A stretch of 5,604 nt of DNA from Melioribacter roseus. Lineage in GTDB: Bacteria; Bacteroidota; Ignavibacteria; Ignavibacteriales; Melioribacteraceae. Of the stretch, positions 1-5,518 are shown in pieces; the first letter of the stretch is position 1; every line of letters starts with the position of its first letter. The notes under the pieces are model-generated. The model searched no databases. It was given only the letters and a program-made list of their open reading frames with translations, and was not told where the DNA came from. Both the position numbers and the translations under genes were made by a program. Location: contig DYHC01000141.1 in the NCBI GenBank assembly GCA_020724325.1, forward strand, positions 1 through 5,604, read 5' to 3'.

Positions 1-2
1 AA

Positions 3-157
3 CAGTTCGATCTGTGTGCTATCAGGAGAGTAAATGGCACACAGATTTAACAGATTAAAACAGATTGGAACTGATTTTTTTTAATCTGCTTTTATCAGTT
101 TAATCAGTTCGATCTGTGTGCTATCAGGAGAGTAAATGGCACACAGATTTAACAGAT
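3..157. repeat. Exact 53-bp direct repeat, two copies, each with a hairpin
   Basis: Positions 3-55 and 105-157 are identical over 53 bp, offset by 102 bp. Each copy contains a perfect 10-bp inverted repeat, ATCTGTGTGC / GCACACAGAT, around a 17-nt loop (arms 10-19 and 37-46; 112-121 and 139-148). In the second copy an outer pair AATCAGTTC (102-110) / GAACTGATT (159-167) extends the dyad; GAACTGATT also occurs at 68-76. The stretch between copies consists of CAGATT/CTGATT-type words about every 10 bp, first in one orientation and then in the other. No coding frame here is convincing. It resembles a dispersed intergenic repeat family of FCB-group genomes, but this cannot be confirmed from one window. 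Confidence 0.85.
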
Positions 158-192
158 GGAACTGATTGCAACCTATGAAAAATACTGCTTGT

Positions 193-263
193 CATTTCTC
201 AGTCACTTCGTTCCTTCGAAATAGCATTTCTCAGTCTCCCGACTCGTCGGGTTCCTTCGAAAT
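193..263. repeat. Two tandem copies of a short palindromic intergenic repeat
   Basis: Positions 193-222 and 225-263 both begin CATTTCTCAGT and end TTCCTTCGAAAT. The second copy carries an inserted hairpin CCCGAC-tc-GTCGGG (238-251). The block lies 17 bp beyond the 3' end of the minus-strand gene at 280-663, so it probably falls in that gene's 3' untranslated region and could fold in RNA. The hairpin lacks a clear U-run, so I do not call it a terminator. It looks like a small non-autonomous repeat that occurs in many copies in some FCB genomes; that is recollection, not tested here. Confidence 0.7.
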
Positions 264-279
264 AAAAATACTGAATTTT

Positions 280-663
280 TCAAAAGTAATAATCATCCCA
301 GAAATCGTAATACGTAATATCTTTGCCGCCGTTATCTGCACAATACTTTTTAGCGGCAGCTTTTGCTTCTTCCATGTCAAAATAGCCAAGGGCAACACCA
401 ATAGATCTGTATCCATTACTGTCATACCCGACAGCAATTACGCCCCAGCCGGTTCTATCTGTACTTGCAATTTTTATAATATTTGTTCCGCCGTATTCCT
501 TACATGCATTATATGCTTTGTTCTCCGCTTCAGCTACGGAACTTTGTCCATAAGCATATCCAAAAGCACCTGTTGATTTGCAAAAATAAACAGAGCTTTG
601 TGCGCTAACAATTGATGCCAAAAAGAAAATCAATACAAGCAAATAACGTGTACCAATTTTCAT
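280..663 (-). CDS. Exported DUF4189-like protein with internal duplication
   Basis: This 127-residue protein is predicted to be exported: residues 1-21 form a signal peptide (M-K-I then a hydrophobic core ending IVSA, cleavage before QSS). The mature part resembles DUF4189, a small secreted domain of unknown function built from two G-x-A...A-E-A...C halves. The halves can be aligned here without gaps: residues 35-62 and 89-116 share 10 of 28 identical residues, including the A-x(3)-A...C and G-G-x-x-I positions. Cysteines 54 and 108 occupy equivalent places. I chose the ATG at 663 over the upstream in-frame TTG at 681. The ATG has AAAGGAG six bases before it and begins directly with the signal peptide, whereas the TTG would put the ribosome binding site inside the gene. 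No partner or substrate is evident. DUF4189 assignment is moderately confident; function is unknown. Confidence 0.8.
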   Translation of the reverse strand: MKIGTRYLLVLIFFLASIVSAQSSVYFCKSTGAFGYAYGQSSVAEAENKAYNACKEYGGTNIIKIASTDRTGWGVIAVGYDSNGYRSIGVALGYFDMEEAKAAAKKYCADNGGKDITYYDFWDDYYF

Positions 664-669
664 AAGGTA

Positions 670-676
670 CTCCTTT
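670..676 (-). promoter_or_regulatory. Ribosome binding site of the DUF4189-like gene
   Basis: The minus strand reads AAAGGAG, six bases before the ATG at 663. It decides the start in favour of this ATG over the TTG 18 bases upstream. Confidence 0.75.
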
Positions 677-701
677 CTCAAATAGGTTTGAATTTGTTTT
701 C

Positions 702-729
702 AATATACCGATATGAACTGATTAATCAA
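702..729 (-). promoter_or_regulatory. Candidate promoter of the DUF4189-like gene
   Basis: On the minus strand TTGATT (724-729) and TATATT (702-707) are separated by 16 bp, a good match to the sigma-70 pattern. The same segment also reads TTTG-N19-TATATTG, close to the Bacteroidota-type promoter TTTG-N19-21-TAnnTTTG. Initiation would be about 30 bases before the ATG, leaving room for the ribosome binding site. This suggests the gene is transcribed separately from its upstream neighbour at 779-1177. Confidence 0.5.
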
Positions 730-778
730 AAAATAATTCGGATCTGTCCTCGCGATGAATTTCAAGTAATAATTTTCA

Positions 779-1177
779 TTACGGATATTTATCAAAATAG
801 ATCTCGCCCCAGCTGTGTCCATCTTTGTATTCACGATAAACAATGTATGCATCATCTTTCTCAAGCCGTGAAATGATATAATCGTAATATGTATTTGGGA
901 AGTAGAGCCGCAGTGTTTTACTGCGCTTATCATATTTAGGAGGTGTGTATTGATCCTTGAAGTAAATGTAAGCAGTGTAAACTTTATCCCTGTCCGATAA
1001 CCGGATGATTTTTTCAGCTGCAAAAGGTTTTTCGCTCAAACCGAAAATTGGATAATATCTATCAACCTGAAAATTTACTTCGTTGGATAAATTAATTCCA
1101 GTATAAGGATCATTTAATTGAAACTCCTGCGCATAAAGAGGAAGGCAGAGTAATATTAAAAAGTAAATTTTTCTCAT
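779..1177 (-). CDS. Hypothetical exported protein, Tyr-rich
   Basis: I do not recognise this 132-residue protein. Residues 1-16 form a short signal peptide (basic M-R-K, hydrophobic core, likely cleavage LYA before QEF), so it is predicted to be periplasmic or secreted. The Cys at 11 sits too deep in the core to be a convincing lipobox. The mature region is rich in Tyr and charged residues, notably around 66-103 (K-V-Y-T-A-Y-I-Y-F) and at the C-terminus (W-G-E-I-Y-F-D), suggesting a small beta-rich domain. No catalytic motif is visible. The ATG at 1177 starts the signal peptide directly; no Shine-Dalgarno is evident upstream. It follows the gene at 1220-1684 by 42 bp on the same strand, so the two may share a transcript. 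Confidence 0.7.
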   Translation of the reverse strand: MRKIYFLILLCLPLYAQEFQLNDPYTGINLSNEVNFQVDRYYPIFGLSEKPFAAEKIIRLSDRDKVYTAYIYFKDQYTPPKYDKRSKTLRLYFPNTYYDYIISRLEKDDAYIVYREYKDGHSWGEIYFDKYP

Positions 1178-1219
1178 AAAATTTTTACATGTTCAATACT
1201 AAGATACAATTAAAAAAAT

Positions 1220-1684
1220 TTACTTCAGCTCTTCCCAGTCTGTAAGTTTGCCGTCGCGAAAGAAGAAAGTTATTTTGCCGTAATACCATTGTGTAAAGGT
1301 TCCCCACTTTTCTACATTCTTATCAATCTTATCCGGTTTACCCCAGCTGGCAGATAACATTTTTTCTGTCATTCCTTTCCAGATCTGTTTGTTATAAATT
1401 CTTAAACCGTTCTCTTTTCCAAATTTGCTGGTATATAACTTTTCTATTTCCAAATTGATTATTGCTATTTTATCATTAAGGTTAGAAGAAATTTTTTTTA
1501 ATTGATTTATCTCGGTAATAAGATTCTGCTTCAATTTGATGTTTTGTTCTTTAGCAGATTTAAGAGAATCAGATTCCGATTTAAAATTTTTTTCGTTGTA
1601 CTGATTTTTTTTCTGTGCAAAATTGCAGAGATTGGCAGAAAAGAAGAGTGTTACAAGTAGTAAAAGAGTAATAAAATTTTTCAT
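1220..1684 (-). CDS. Exported coiled-coil protein with C-terminal BamE/SmpA-like module
   Basis: This protein has 154 residues. Residues 1-23 are a signal peptide (M-K-N-F, Leu-rich core, cleavage likely after NFA before QKK). Residues about 36-86 are Lys/Glu/Leu/Ile-rich with heptad-like spacing and no Pro or Gly, so probably a coiled coil. Residues 101-150 match the pattern of the BamE/SmpA/OmlA fold: I-W-K-G-M-T (101-106), W-G-K-P (114-117), aromatic W-Y-Y (133-135), then F-F-F-R-D-G-K-L (140-147) and W150. In BamE this fold is part of the outer-membrane beta-barrel assembly machinery, but many unrelated small secreted proteins use it and no lipobox is clear here. I infer an envelope-associated protein of unknown role, not BamE itself. 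It may be co-transcribed with the gene 42 bp downstream. Confidence 0.75.
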   Translation of the reverse strand: MKNFITLLLLVTLFFSANLCNFAQKKNQYNEKNFKSESDSLKSAKEQNIKLKQNLITEINQLKKISSNLNDKIAIINLEIEKLYTSKFGKENGLRIYNKQIWKGMTEKMLSASWGKPDKIDKNVEKWGTFTQWYYGKITFFFRDGKLTDWEELK

Positions 1685-1700
1685 ATCAAATTAAAAGAAG

Positions 1701-1801
1701 CTGTCTCAGAAGTAATTGTTCAATTTAAAAATCGGCGTTAATCCGTTTAAATTCCTATCTCTCAGTGTGATATTCATTAATAAGATATACTTATGAGACA
1801 G
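1701..1801. mobile_element. MITE-like element with 12-bp imperfect terminal inverted repeats
   Basis: CTGTCTCAGAAG (1701-1712) and CTTATGAGACAG (1790-1801) are inverted repeats matching at 11 of 12 positions. Inside lies a second dyad: AATTTAAA (1722-1729) / TTTAAATT (1746-1753), with CGG / CCG (1733-1735, 1743-1745) nested in it. The arms resemble insertion-sequence ends of the 'gactgtctcataag' kind, but no transposase is visible and I cannot assign a family. It lies between the divergent genes at 1220-1684 and 1982-3526, 16 bp from the start of the former, and may affect their expression. No obvious target-site duplication flanks it. Confidence 0.45.
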
Positions 1802-1981
1802 TCCCGCAAGTAGTGTGAAATACTCCGCTTTGTTTTTATTTAGCCGCAAATACAAATGCAATATAAGATTCTGCAGATAAAGAAAAAATACTGTGCTTTT
1901 TATCGAACGGTTTTCTAACTTATAGTTGATAAGCAAATTATTCTTTGAAATTTATTTACTACAATATAAGGGCGAACCGAG

Positions 1982-3526
1982 ATGAAAAAAGCAATTATTT
2001 TATTATTCTTTGTTATTAACGTCAACGTCATAGTTGCACAAAAAGCCGCTGCATCAATTGTTCTGAATGTTGATCTGAGCAAAGATACAATTAGCAGACA
2101 TATTTACGGACAATTTTCTGAGCACTTGGGCAGTTGTATTTATGGAGGTATCTGGGTAGGTGAAAATTCAACTATACCGAATACAAGAGGAATTAGAAAT
2201 GATGTTGTAGCTGCACTTAGAAAAATTAACATACCCAATTTACGATGGCCCGGCGGATGTTTTGCGGATGAATATCATTGGATGGATGGAATTGGTCCGC
2301 GTGATAAAAGACCTAAGATGATAAACACTCACTGGGGCGGAGTAGTAGAAGACAACAGTTTTGGGACCCATGAATTTATGGATCTGTGCGAACAGCTTAA
2401 TACTGAACCTTACATTTGCGGAAACGTTGGCAGTGGTTCTGTTGAGGAAATGTCTAAATGGGTTGAGTATCTTACTTTCGATGGTGAAAGTCCCATGAGC
2501 AAGTTAAGAAAAGAGAACGGACGCGAGAAGCCATGGAAAATAAAATTCTGGGGAGTTGGAAATGAAAATTGGGGCTGCGGCGGAAACATGAGCGCAGAAT
2601 TTTATGCTGATAATTATAAAAGGTATGCAACCTACTGCCGTAATTATGGAAGCAATCGGTTATTCAGAATTGCTGGAGGTCCGTATGGAGATGATGTTAA
2701 ATGGATGGAAACTTTACTGAAAAATGTGAACAGTACCTTAATGCAAGGAGTTTCACTTCATTACTATACTGTAAGGGATTGGAGTAAAAAAGGTTCGGCT
2801 ACGGATTTCAATGAGTCTGATTATTTTACAACTCTTGTGAAGTGTTTTGAGATTGATAACCATCTTGCAAAACAAATAACGATTATGGATAAATATGATC
2901 CTAAGAATGAAATTGGGTTGATGGTTGACGAGTGGGGGAACTGGTTTGATGTTGAACCCGGAACCAACCCTGGATTTCTGTATCAACAAAATACTTTACG
3001 TGATGCAATTACATGTGCAGTTAATTTGAATATATTTAACAATCGTTCTGGTAGAGTCAAAATGGCGAATATCGCACAGATGGTAAATGTACTTCAGGCG
3101 TTAATTTTAACAGACGGGCCTAAAATGGTTCTAACACCAACGTATTATGTGTATGAAATGTTTAAAGTCCATCACGATGCTGCACTTATTCCAATTAATA
3201 TGAAGTCCCCTTCATATCAGCTTGATGGAAAAAGTGTTCCTATGGTAAATGTTTCAGCGTCAAAAGACAAAAATGGAAAAGTTCATATTACTCTTGTAAA
3301 TGTTAATCCTAACCAGGAAATTCAAGTAGAATGTGATATAAGAGGAGCAGATAAAATATCAAAAGGATTTGGGCGCATTATAACATCAAAGGAATTAAAT
3401 TCGTTTAATACATTTGATAAACCGGATAATGTTGTGAGCGCTGATTTTAATAATTTTGAAGTAACCAGCAAGAGCGTAAGTGTTAAGATACCGGCAAAAT
3501 CTATAATTCTGATCGGGTTGAATTAA
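1982..3526 (+). CDS. Secreted alpha-L-arabinofuranosidase, GH51
   Basis: This 514-residue protein is a retaining glycoside hydrolase of family GH51 (EC 3.2.1.55). The family releases terminal alpha-L-arabinofuranose from arabinan, arabinoxylan or their oligosaccharides. Residues 1-19 are a signal peptide (cleavage VIVA before QKA), so it acts outside the cytoplasm. The (beta/alpha)8 catalytic domain spans about 38-385, with H-I-Y-G-Q-F-S-E-H (40-48) and [10 protein letters not shown] (88-97). The acid/base is Glu195 in G-N-E-N-W-G-C-G-G, and the nucleophile is Glu317 in V-D-E-W-G. The C-terminal beta-sandwich is about 385-514. The length fits typical GH51 enzymes of about 500 residues, so it appears complete. 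The ATG at 1982 begins the signal peptide; no Shine-Dalgarno precedes it. No transporter, regulator or other glycosidase is visible nearby, so exact polymer specificity cannot be given. Confidence 0.97.
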   Translation: MKKAIILLFFVINVNVIVAQKAAASIVLNVDLSKDTISRHIYGQFSEHLGSCIYGGIWVGENSTIPNTRGIRNDVVAALRKINIPNLRWPGGCFADEYHWMDGIGPRDKRPKMINTHWGGVVEDNSFGTHEFMDLCEQLNTEPYICGNVGSGSVEEMSKWVEYLTFDGESPMSKLRKENGREKPWKIKFWGVGNENWGCGGNMSAEFYADNYKRYATYCRNYGSNRLFRIAGGPYGDDVKWMETLLKNVNSTLMQGVSLHYYTVRDWSKKGSATDFNESDYFTTLVKCFEIDNHLAKQITIMDKYDPKNEIGLMVDEWGNWFDVEPGTNPGFLYQQNTLRDAITCAVNLNIFNNRSGRVKMANIAQMVNVLQALILTDGPKMVLTPTYYVYEMFKVHHDAALIPINMKSPSYQLDGKSVPMVNVSASKDKNGKVHITLVNVNPNQEIQVECDIRGADKISKGFGRIITSKELNSFNTFDKPDNVVSADFNNFEVTSKSVSVKIPAKSIILIGLN

Positions 3527-3669
3527 GGAGGTTGAACTACAAAAATATTATTTACTTATTGAGCATTTACTGGGCATTACATAGTCAATCACAATTCTGT
3601 TTCATGCAAAGGGGTGCGCGGGGGGACTCTTATAACAGTTACCAACCAGTTGATGCGTTTTGCTATTAA
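3525..3669 (+). pseudogene. Start-less remnant of a secreted-protein gene after GH51
   Basis: A near-perfect Shine-Dalgarno, AAGGAGGT (3525-3532), overlaps the GH51 stop codon. Five bases later, where an ATG would be expected, the codon is TAC (3538-3540). The frame then reads K-N-I-I-Y-L-L-S-I-Y-W-A-L-H-S-Q-S-Q, resembling the start of a signal peptide, and stays open to TAA at 3667-3669 (42 codons after TAC). The later part, past a GC-rich run at 3611-3625, does not look like natural protein. I infer that a second gene of the GH51 operon lost its start and most of its body. A chance frame is possible. Confidence 0.35.
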
Positions 3670-3751
3670 ATACAATTGAAAGAAAACAAGGATAAAAATT
3701 AAAATCGTTTATAAAACCTAACGATAAACCGAGTCATTCAACTTCATTTAA

Positions 3752-3928
3752 GAGGCAAACTATATTGCTATTAACCTGGGCGGGTGGGAAGAGTTTAAGT
3801 CCAAGGAATTTGCAAGTATCTCAACTGAGGTAGCGGCTTTCGCGCATTGCGAACATCTTACAGTATCCGATCTCATCAAGAATATCTGGAGAGTTAAAAT
3901 CGAAGACCAGAATTATGAGTTGTTCTAA
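3752..3928 (+). pseudogene. 58-codon open frame with no start, probable 3' gene remnant
   Basis: After an in-frame TAA (3749-3751) a frame of 58 codons runs to TAA at 3926-3928 without ATG, GTG or TTG near its beginning. Its translation looks like real protein: balanced composition, G-G-W-E-E-F-K-S near residues 10-17, a helical S-T-E-V-A-A-F-A-H-C-E-H (24-35), and an acidic/aromatic C-terminus K-I-E-D-Q-N-Y-E-L-F. I do not recognise the family. The missing start suggests a gene truncated at its 5' end, on the same strand as and about 100 bp before the MNT-HEPN pair. It could instead start at a rare ATT or CTG codon. Confidence 0.4.
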
Positions 3929-3937
3929 CAACCATGC

Positions 3938-3955
3938 TAACAAAATATTTTGTTA
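3938..3955. promoter_or_regulatory. Perfect 18-bp palindrome upstream of the MNT-HEPN operon
   Basis: TAACAAAATATTTTGTTA is fully self-complementary. It lies 10 bp after the stop of the remnant frame at 3752-3928 and 41 bp before the dyad pair at 3979-4016. Having no loop and almost only A and T, it is better as a protein-binding site than as a terminator. In an AT-rich genome chance is a real alternative. Confidence 0.35.
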
Positions 3956-3978
3956 TTAATATTTAACAAAGTATATTG

Positions 3979-4016
3979 TGGCTACTTAAATAGCCGTATG
4001 GCTACTATAATAGCCG
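3979..4016 (+). promoter_or_regulatory. Tandem operator-like dyads before the MNT-HEPN operon
   Basis: Two 18-bp sites, TGGCTACTTAAATAGCCG (3979-3996) and TGGCTACTATAATAGCCG (3999-4016), agree at 16 of 18 positions. Each contains a perfect inverted pair GGCTA / TAGCC around a 6-bp AT-rich centre. They repeat at exactly 20 bp, about two turns of B-DNA, so two dimers would bind the same face. They end 9 bp before the ATG of a gene whose N-terminus is a winged HTH. I infer that they are the autoregulatory operators of the module; binding itself is not shown. Confidence 0.65.
4006..4011 (+). promoter_or_regulatory. Candidate -10 box inside the second operator
   Basis: TATAAT sits in the centre of the second dyad. 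Transcription starting about seven bases later would give a leader of only about eight bases before the ATG at 4026, so translation would be nearly leaderless; no Shine-Dalgarno is present. No good -35 box exists at 16-18 bp upstream, where the first dyad lies. A regulator bound to the dyads would block this promoter. Confidence 0.5.
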
Positions 4017-4025
4017 GAATAACAA

Positions 4026-4634
4026 ATGATAATTAATAACGTTTTACAGCACATCTTTAGCTCGCCAAGCAATGTTATTGTACTTCGGACACTCAATTCA
4101 AGAATGGTTGGTGTCTCTGGTCGGGAAATTGCACGCATCTCTAAGCTAAGTAATAGAACAGCCCAGAGCGTTCTTGCAAACCTTGAGTCACTTGGAGTGG
4201 TTAATAGAACTATTGGAGGAAGAGACCATTTGTTCACGCTAAACCGCAATAATAAAATTGTATCAAAGCTTATTAAATACATCTTTGAATTCGAAGACGG
4301 ATTCGGCAAGGAAATAATATCATCGATTAAAAAGAAACTTTCACCAATTGTTTCTAGTCTTATTCTTTTTGGCAGTGTTGCAAGAAAAGAAGAGGAATAT
4401 TCAAGCGATTTCGATTTATGCATAGTCTATATCCTGAACAAAACTAAAATTGAAAATGCCGTTTCGGAACTCCGGGATAAATTATACGATGATTATAAAG
4501 TTACTCTTGCGCCATTTTATATTACCGAAACTGATTTTAAAAAGAGAGCAAAAAAGAATCTATCGCCGGTGAATAATATTATAAAAGAGGGTATTTTAAT
4601 AGCGGGGAAACCAATCAGAGAGTTAATTAAGTGA
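4026..4634 (+). CDS. Winged-HTH/minimal nucleotidyltransferase fusion, probable antitoxin (MntA-like)
   Basis: This 202-residue cytoplasmic protein has two parts. Residues about 14-75 form a winged helix-turn-helix (S-G-R-E-I-A-R-I-S-K-L-S at 31-42, recognition-helix region 43-56, and a wing around 60-71). Residues about 105-200 form a minimal nucleotidyltransferase of the DNA polymerase beta superfamily, with signature G-S-V-A-R (116-120) and S-D-F-D (127-130), so Asp128 and Asp130 would bind metal. I see no clear third carboxylate in the strand at 157-166. In MNT/HEPN systems this enzyme neutralises its HEPN partner, in studied cases by adding AMP to a Tyr. The ATG at 4026 is right for an intact HTH and lacks a Shine-Dalgarno. 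The 3' end overlaps the HEPN gene by 4 bp, and the HTH may bind the dyads just upstream. Exact biochemical activity is inferred from the family. Confidence 0.88.
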   Translation: MIINNVLQHIFSSPSNVIVLRTLNSRMVGVSGREIARISKLSNRTAQSVLANLESLGVVNRTIGGRDHLFTLNRNNKIVSKLIKYIFEFEDGFGKEIISSIKKKLSPIVSSLILFGSVARKEEEYSSDFDLCIVYILNKTKIENAVSELRDKLYDDYKVTLAPFYITETDFKKRAKKNLSPVNNIIKEGILIAGKPIRELIK

Positions 4635-5035
4635 AAGCGGTATTTAAGAAAATTGATGTTAGCAAGCATCATGATTTTGAAAAGATTTCTAAAGATTTCG
4701 CAAGTGGGTGTGACTCGGCTTATGCTTTCGAATATTATAATGCTGCAGGTGTCCTCGTAATTCATGCTGCAATAGCTCTTGCAGATTCTGTCACAATCAA
4801 ACTTGCCGGTAAAAAATGCAGTGGTGATAGTCATTATGATATCATTGAACTTTTACGACAAGTTACTCCTCCGTCAACAAATAAAAATAAAGCCCTTGAC
4901 CAGTTCAAAAAATTAATAGATCATAAAAATCAAGTCTCCTATCACGGAGATATTTACTATAAAAAAGATATTGATAAGCTGCTCAAACATTTTGAGCGAT
5001 TTAGGTCTTGGGTGGGATCCTTACAAAAAATTTAA
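4631..5035 (+). CDS. HEPN-domain protein, probable toxin partner of the MNT
   Basis: This 134-residue all-helical protein matches the HEPN fold: H-A-A-I-A-L-A-D-S (45-53) on one helix and H-K-N-Q-V-S-Y-H-G (98-106) at the active-site loop, followed by a helix ending K-H-F-E-R-F-R-S-W-V (119-128). Many HEPN toxins are metal-independent RNases with an R-x(4-6)-H motif. Here the Arg position is Lys99, followed by Asn100, Tyr104 and His105. This resembles a K-N-x(3)-Y subgroup I recall in such pairs, so RNase activity is uncertain. The GTG start at 4631 overlaps the MNT stop (GTGA), implying coupled translation with the toxin made second. No transmembrane or signal segment is present. It could instead be a non-catalytic nucleotide-binding HEPN. 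Confidence 0.85.
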   Translation: MKAVFKKIDVSKHHDFEKISKDFASGCDSAYAFEYYNAAGVLVIHAAIALADSVTIKLAGKKCSGDSHYDIIELLRQVTPPSTNKNKALDQFKKLIDHKNQVSYHGDIYYKKDIDKLLKHFERFRSWVGSLQKI

Positions 5036-5176
5036 TTGTTTGTTTTGAAAGAAAGTTTCACCTCAATCTTTTATTAAAACATCTAAAAAAAGTATAATTC
5101 ATCTCTGCAAAGACATTAATAGTAAAAGTATTATACTGTTGGTAAAATGCATTTTATTTAATTGTTAATAGAGGTT

Positions 5177-5180
5177 GAGG
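5177..5180 (+). promoter_or_regulatory. Ribosome binding site of the HerA-like gene
   Basis: GAGG ends five bases before the ATG at 5186. It favours this ATG over the in-frame TTG at 5162, which has only AT-rich sequence before it. The GAGGTT word is repeated in tandem (5171-5182). Confidence 0.5.
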
Positions 5181-5185
5181 TTGAT

Positions 5186-5518
5186 ATGGCAAATGATCTA
5201 AAGTCCTCCATCCAAGAAGAACATAAAAACATTCAGAAAGTAAATGCTAAACAAGTATTCTCGGAATTGATCCGGAGCCCTCAGTATGTAGGTGAATTGT
5301 TTTCAATTAATTATGAGACCGCCAAAGTTCAAATACATGATAATGAAAGACGTAAGGTTGGTGGTATTCCGAGTCTGAGTTTTCTTATCGCAACTCGTAT
5401 AAACGTTGAAACAGATGATATCGATTTTAAGGGAGAAGATGCTTCCGTTATTCTTTTAAGGGTTAGAGACGCGGCACAGTTGCCAAATAGTGGAGAAGCA
5501 GAAAGAATTCGTATTTAA
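5186..5518 (+). CDS. N-terminal fragment of a HerA-like ATPase, cut by a stop codon
   Basis: The 110 residues from the ATG at 5186 resemble the N-terminal beta-barrel (HAS-barrel) region of bacterial HerA/FtsK-type P-loop ATPases. The segment S-P-Q-Y-V-G-E-L-F-S-I-N-Y-E-T-A (31-46) is followed by H-D-N-E-R-R-K-V-G-G-I-P-S-L-S-F (51-66) and I-L-L-R-V-R-D-A-A-Q-L-P-N (89-101). Full-length members have several hundred residues, with Walker A and B motifs further on that are absent here. HerA proteins are DNA translocases; in bacteria many work with nucleases or other effectors in defence against phage. The frame stops at TAA (5516-5518), yet similar coding continues after it, so this looks like a recently broken gene or an assembly error. 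It begins 150 bp after the HEPN gene and is probably a separate unit. Family recognition is from memory. Confidence 0.6.
   Translation: MANDLKSSIQEEHKNIQKVNAKQVFSELIRSPQYVGELFSINYETAKVQIHDNERRKVGGIPSLSFLIATRINVETDDIDFKGEDASVILLRVRDAAQLPNSGEAERIRI

Noticed and set aside
3..157. CRISPR array
   Set aside because: There are only two repeats of 53 bp, and the spacer region between them is itself made of repeat-like words.
166..576. Plus-strand 136-codon frame
   Set aside because: It starts in repeats and overlaps the DUF4189-like gene antisense; its composition is that of a shadow frame.
700..1023. Minus-strand 107-codon frame
   Set aside because: Overlaps the exported-protein gene at 779-1177 in another frame and lacks a signal peptide or recognisable motif.
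1706..1936. 76-codon minus-strand open frame ending L-N-N-Y-F
   Set aside because: It runs through the MITE-like element into the GH51 promoter region, has low-complexity composition and no ribosome binding site. It could be a transposase-tail relic but cannot be supported.
1945..1970. TTGAAA and TATAAG as a promoter for GH51
   Set aside because: The spacer is only 14 bp, too short for a sigma-70 promoter, and no TAnnTTTG element fits either.
3626..3760. Integron attC-like site (TTATAAC near 3630 and later GTT/AAC words)
   Set aside because: I could not find a consistent pair of core sites with the expected symmetry, and there is no integrase in the window.
5040..5060. Terminator after the HEPN gene (TGAAA-gaaag-TTTCA)
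   Set aside because: The stem has only five mostly A/T pairs and no U-run follows it.
5127..5137. AGTATTATACT dyad as operator or -10 box for the HerA-like gene
   Set aside because: It is short and AT-rich with no matching -35 element; chance is likely.
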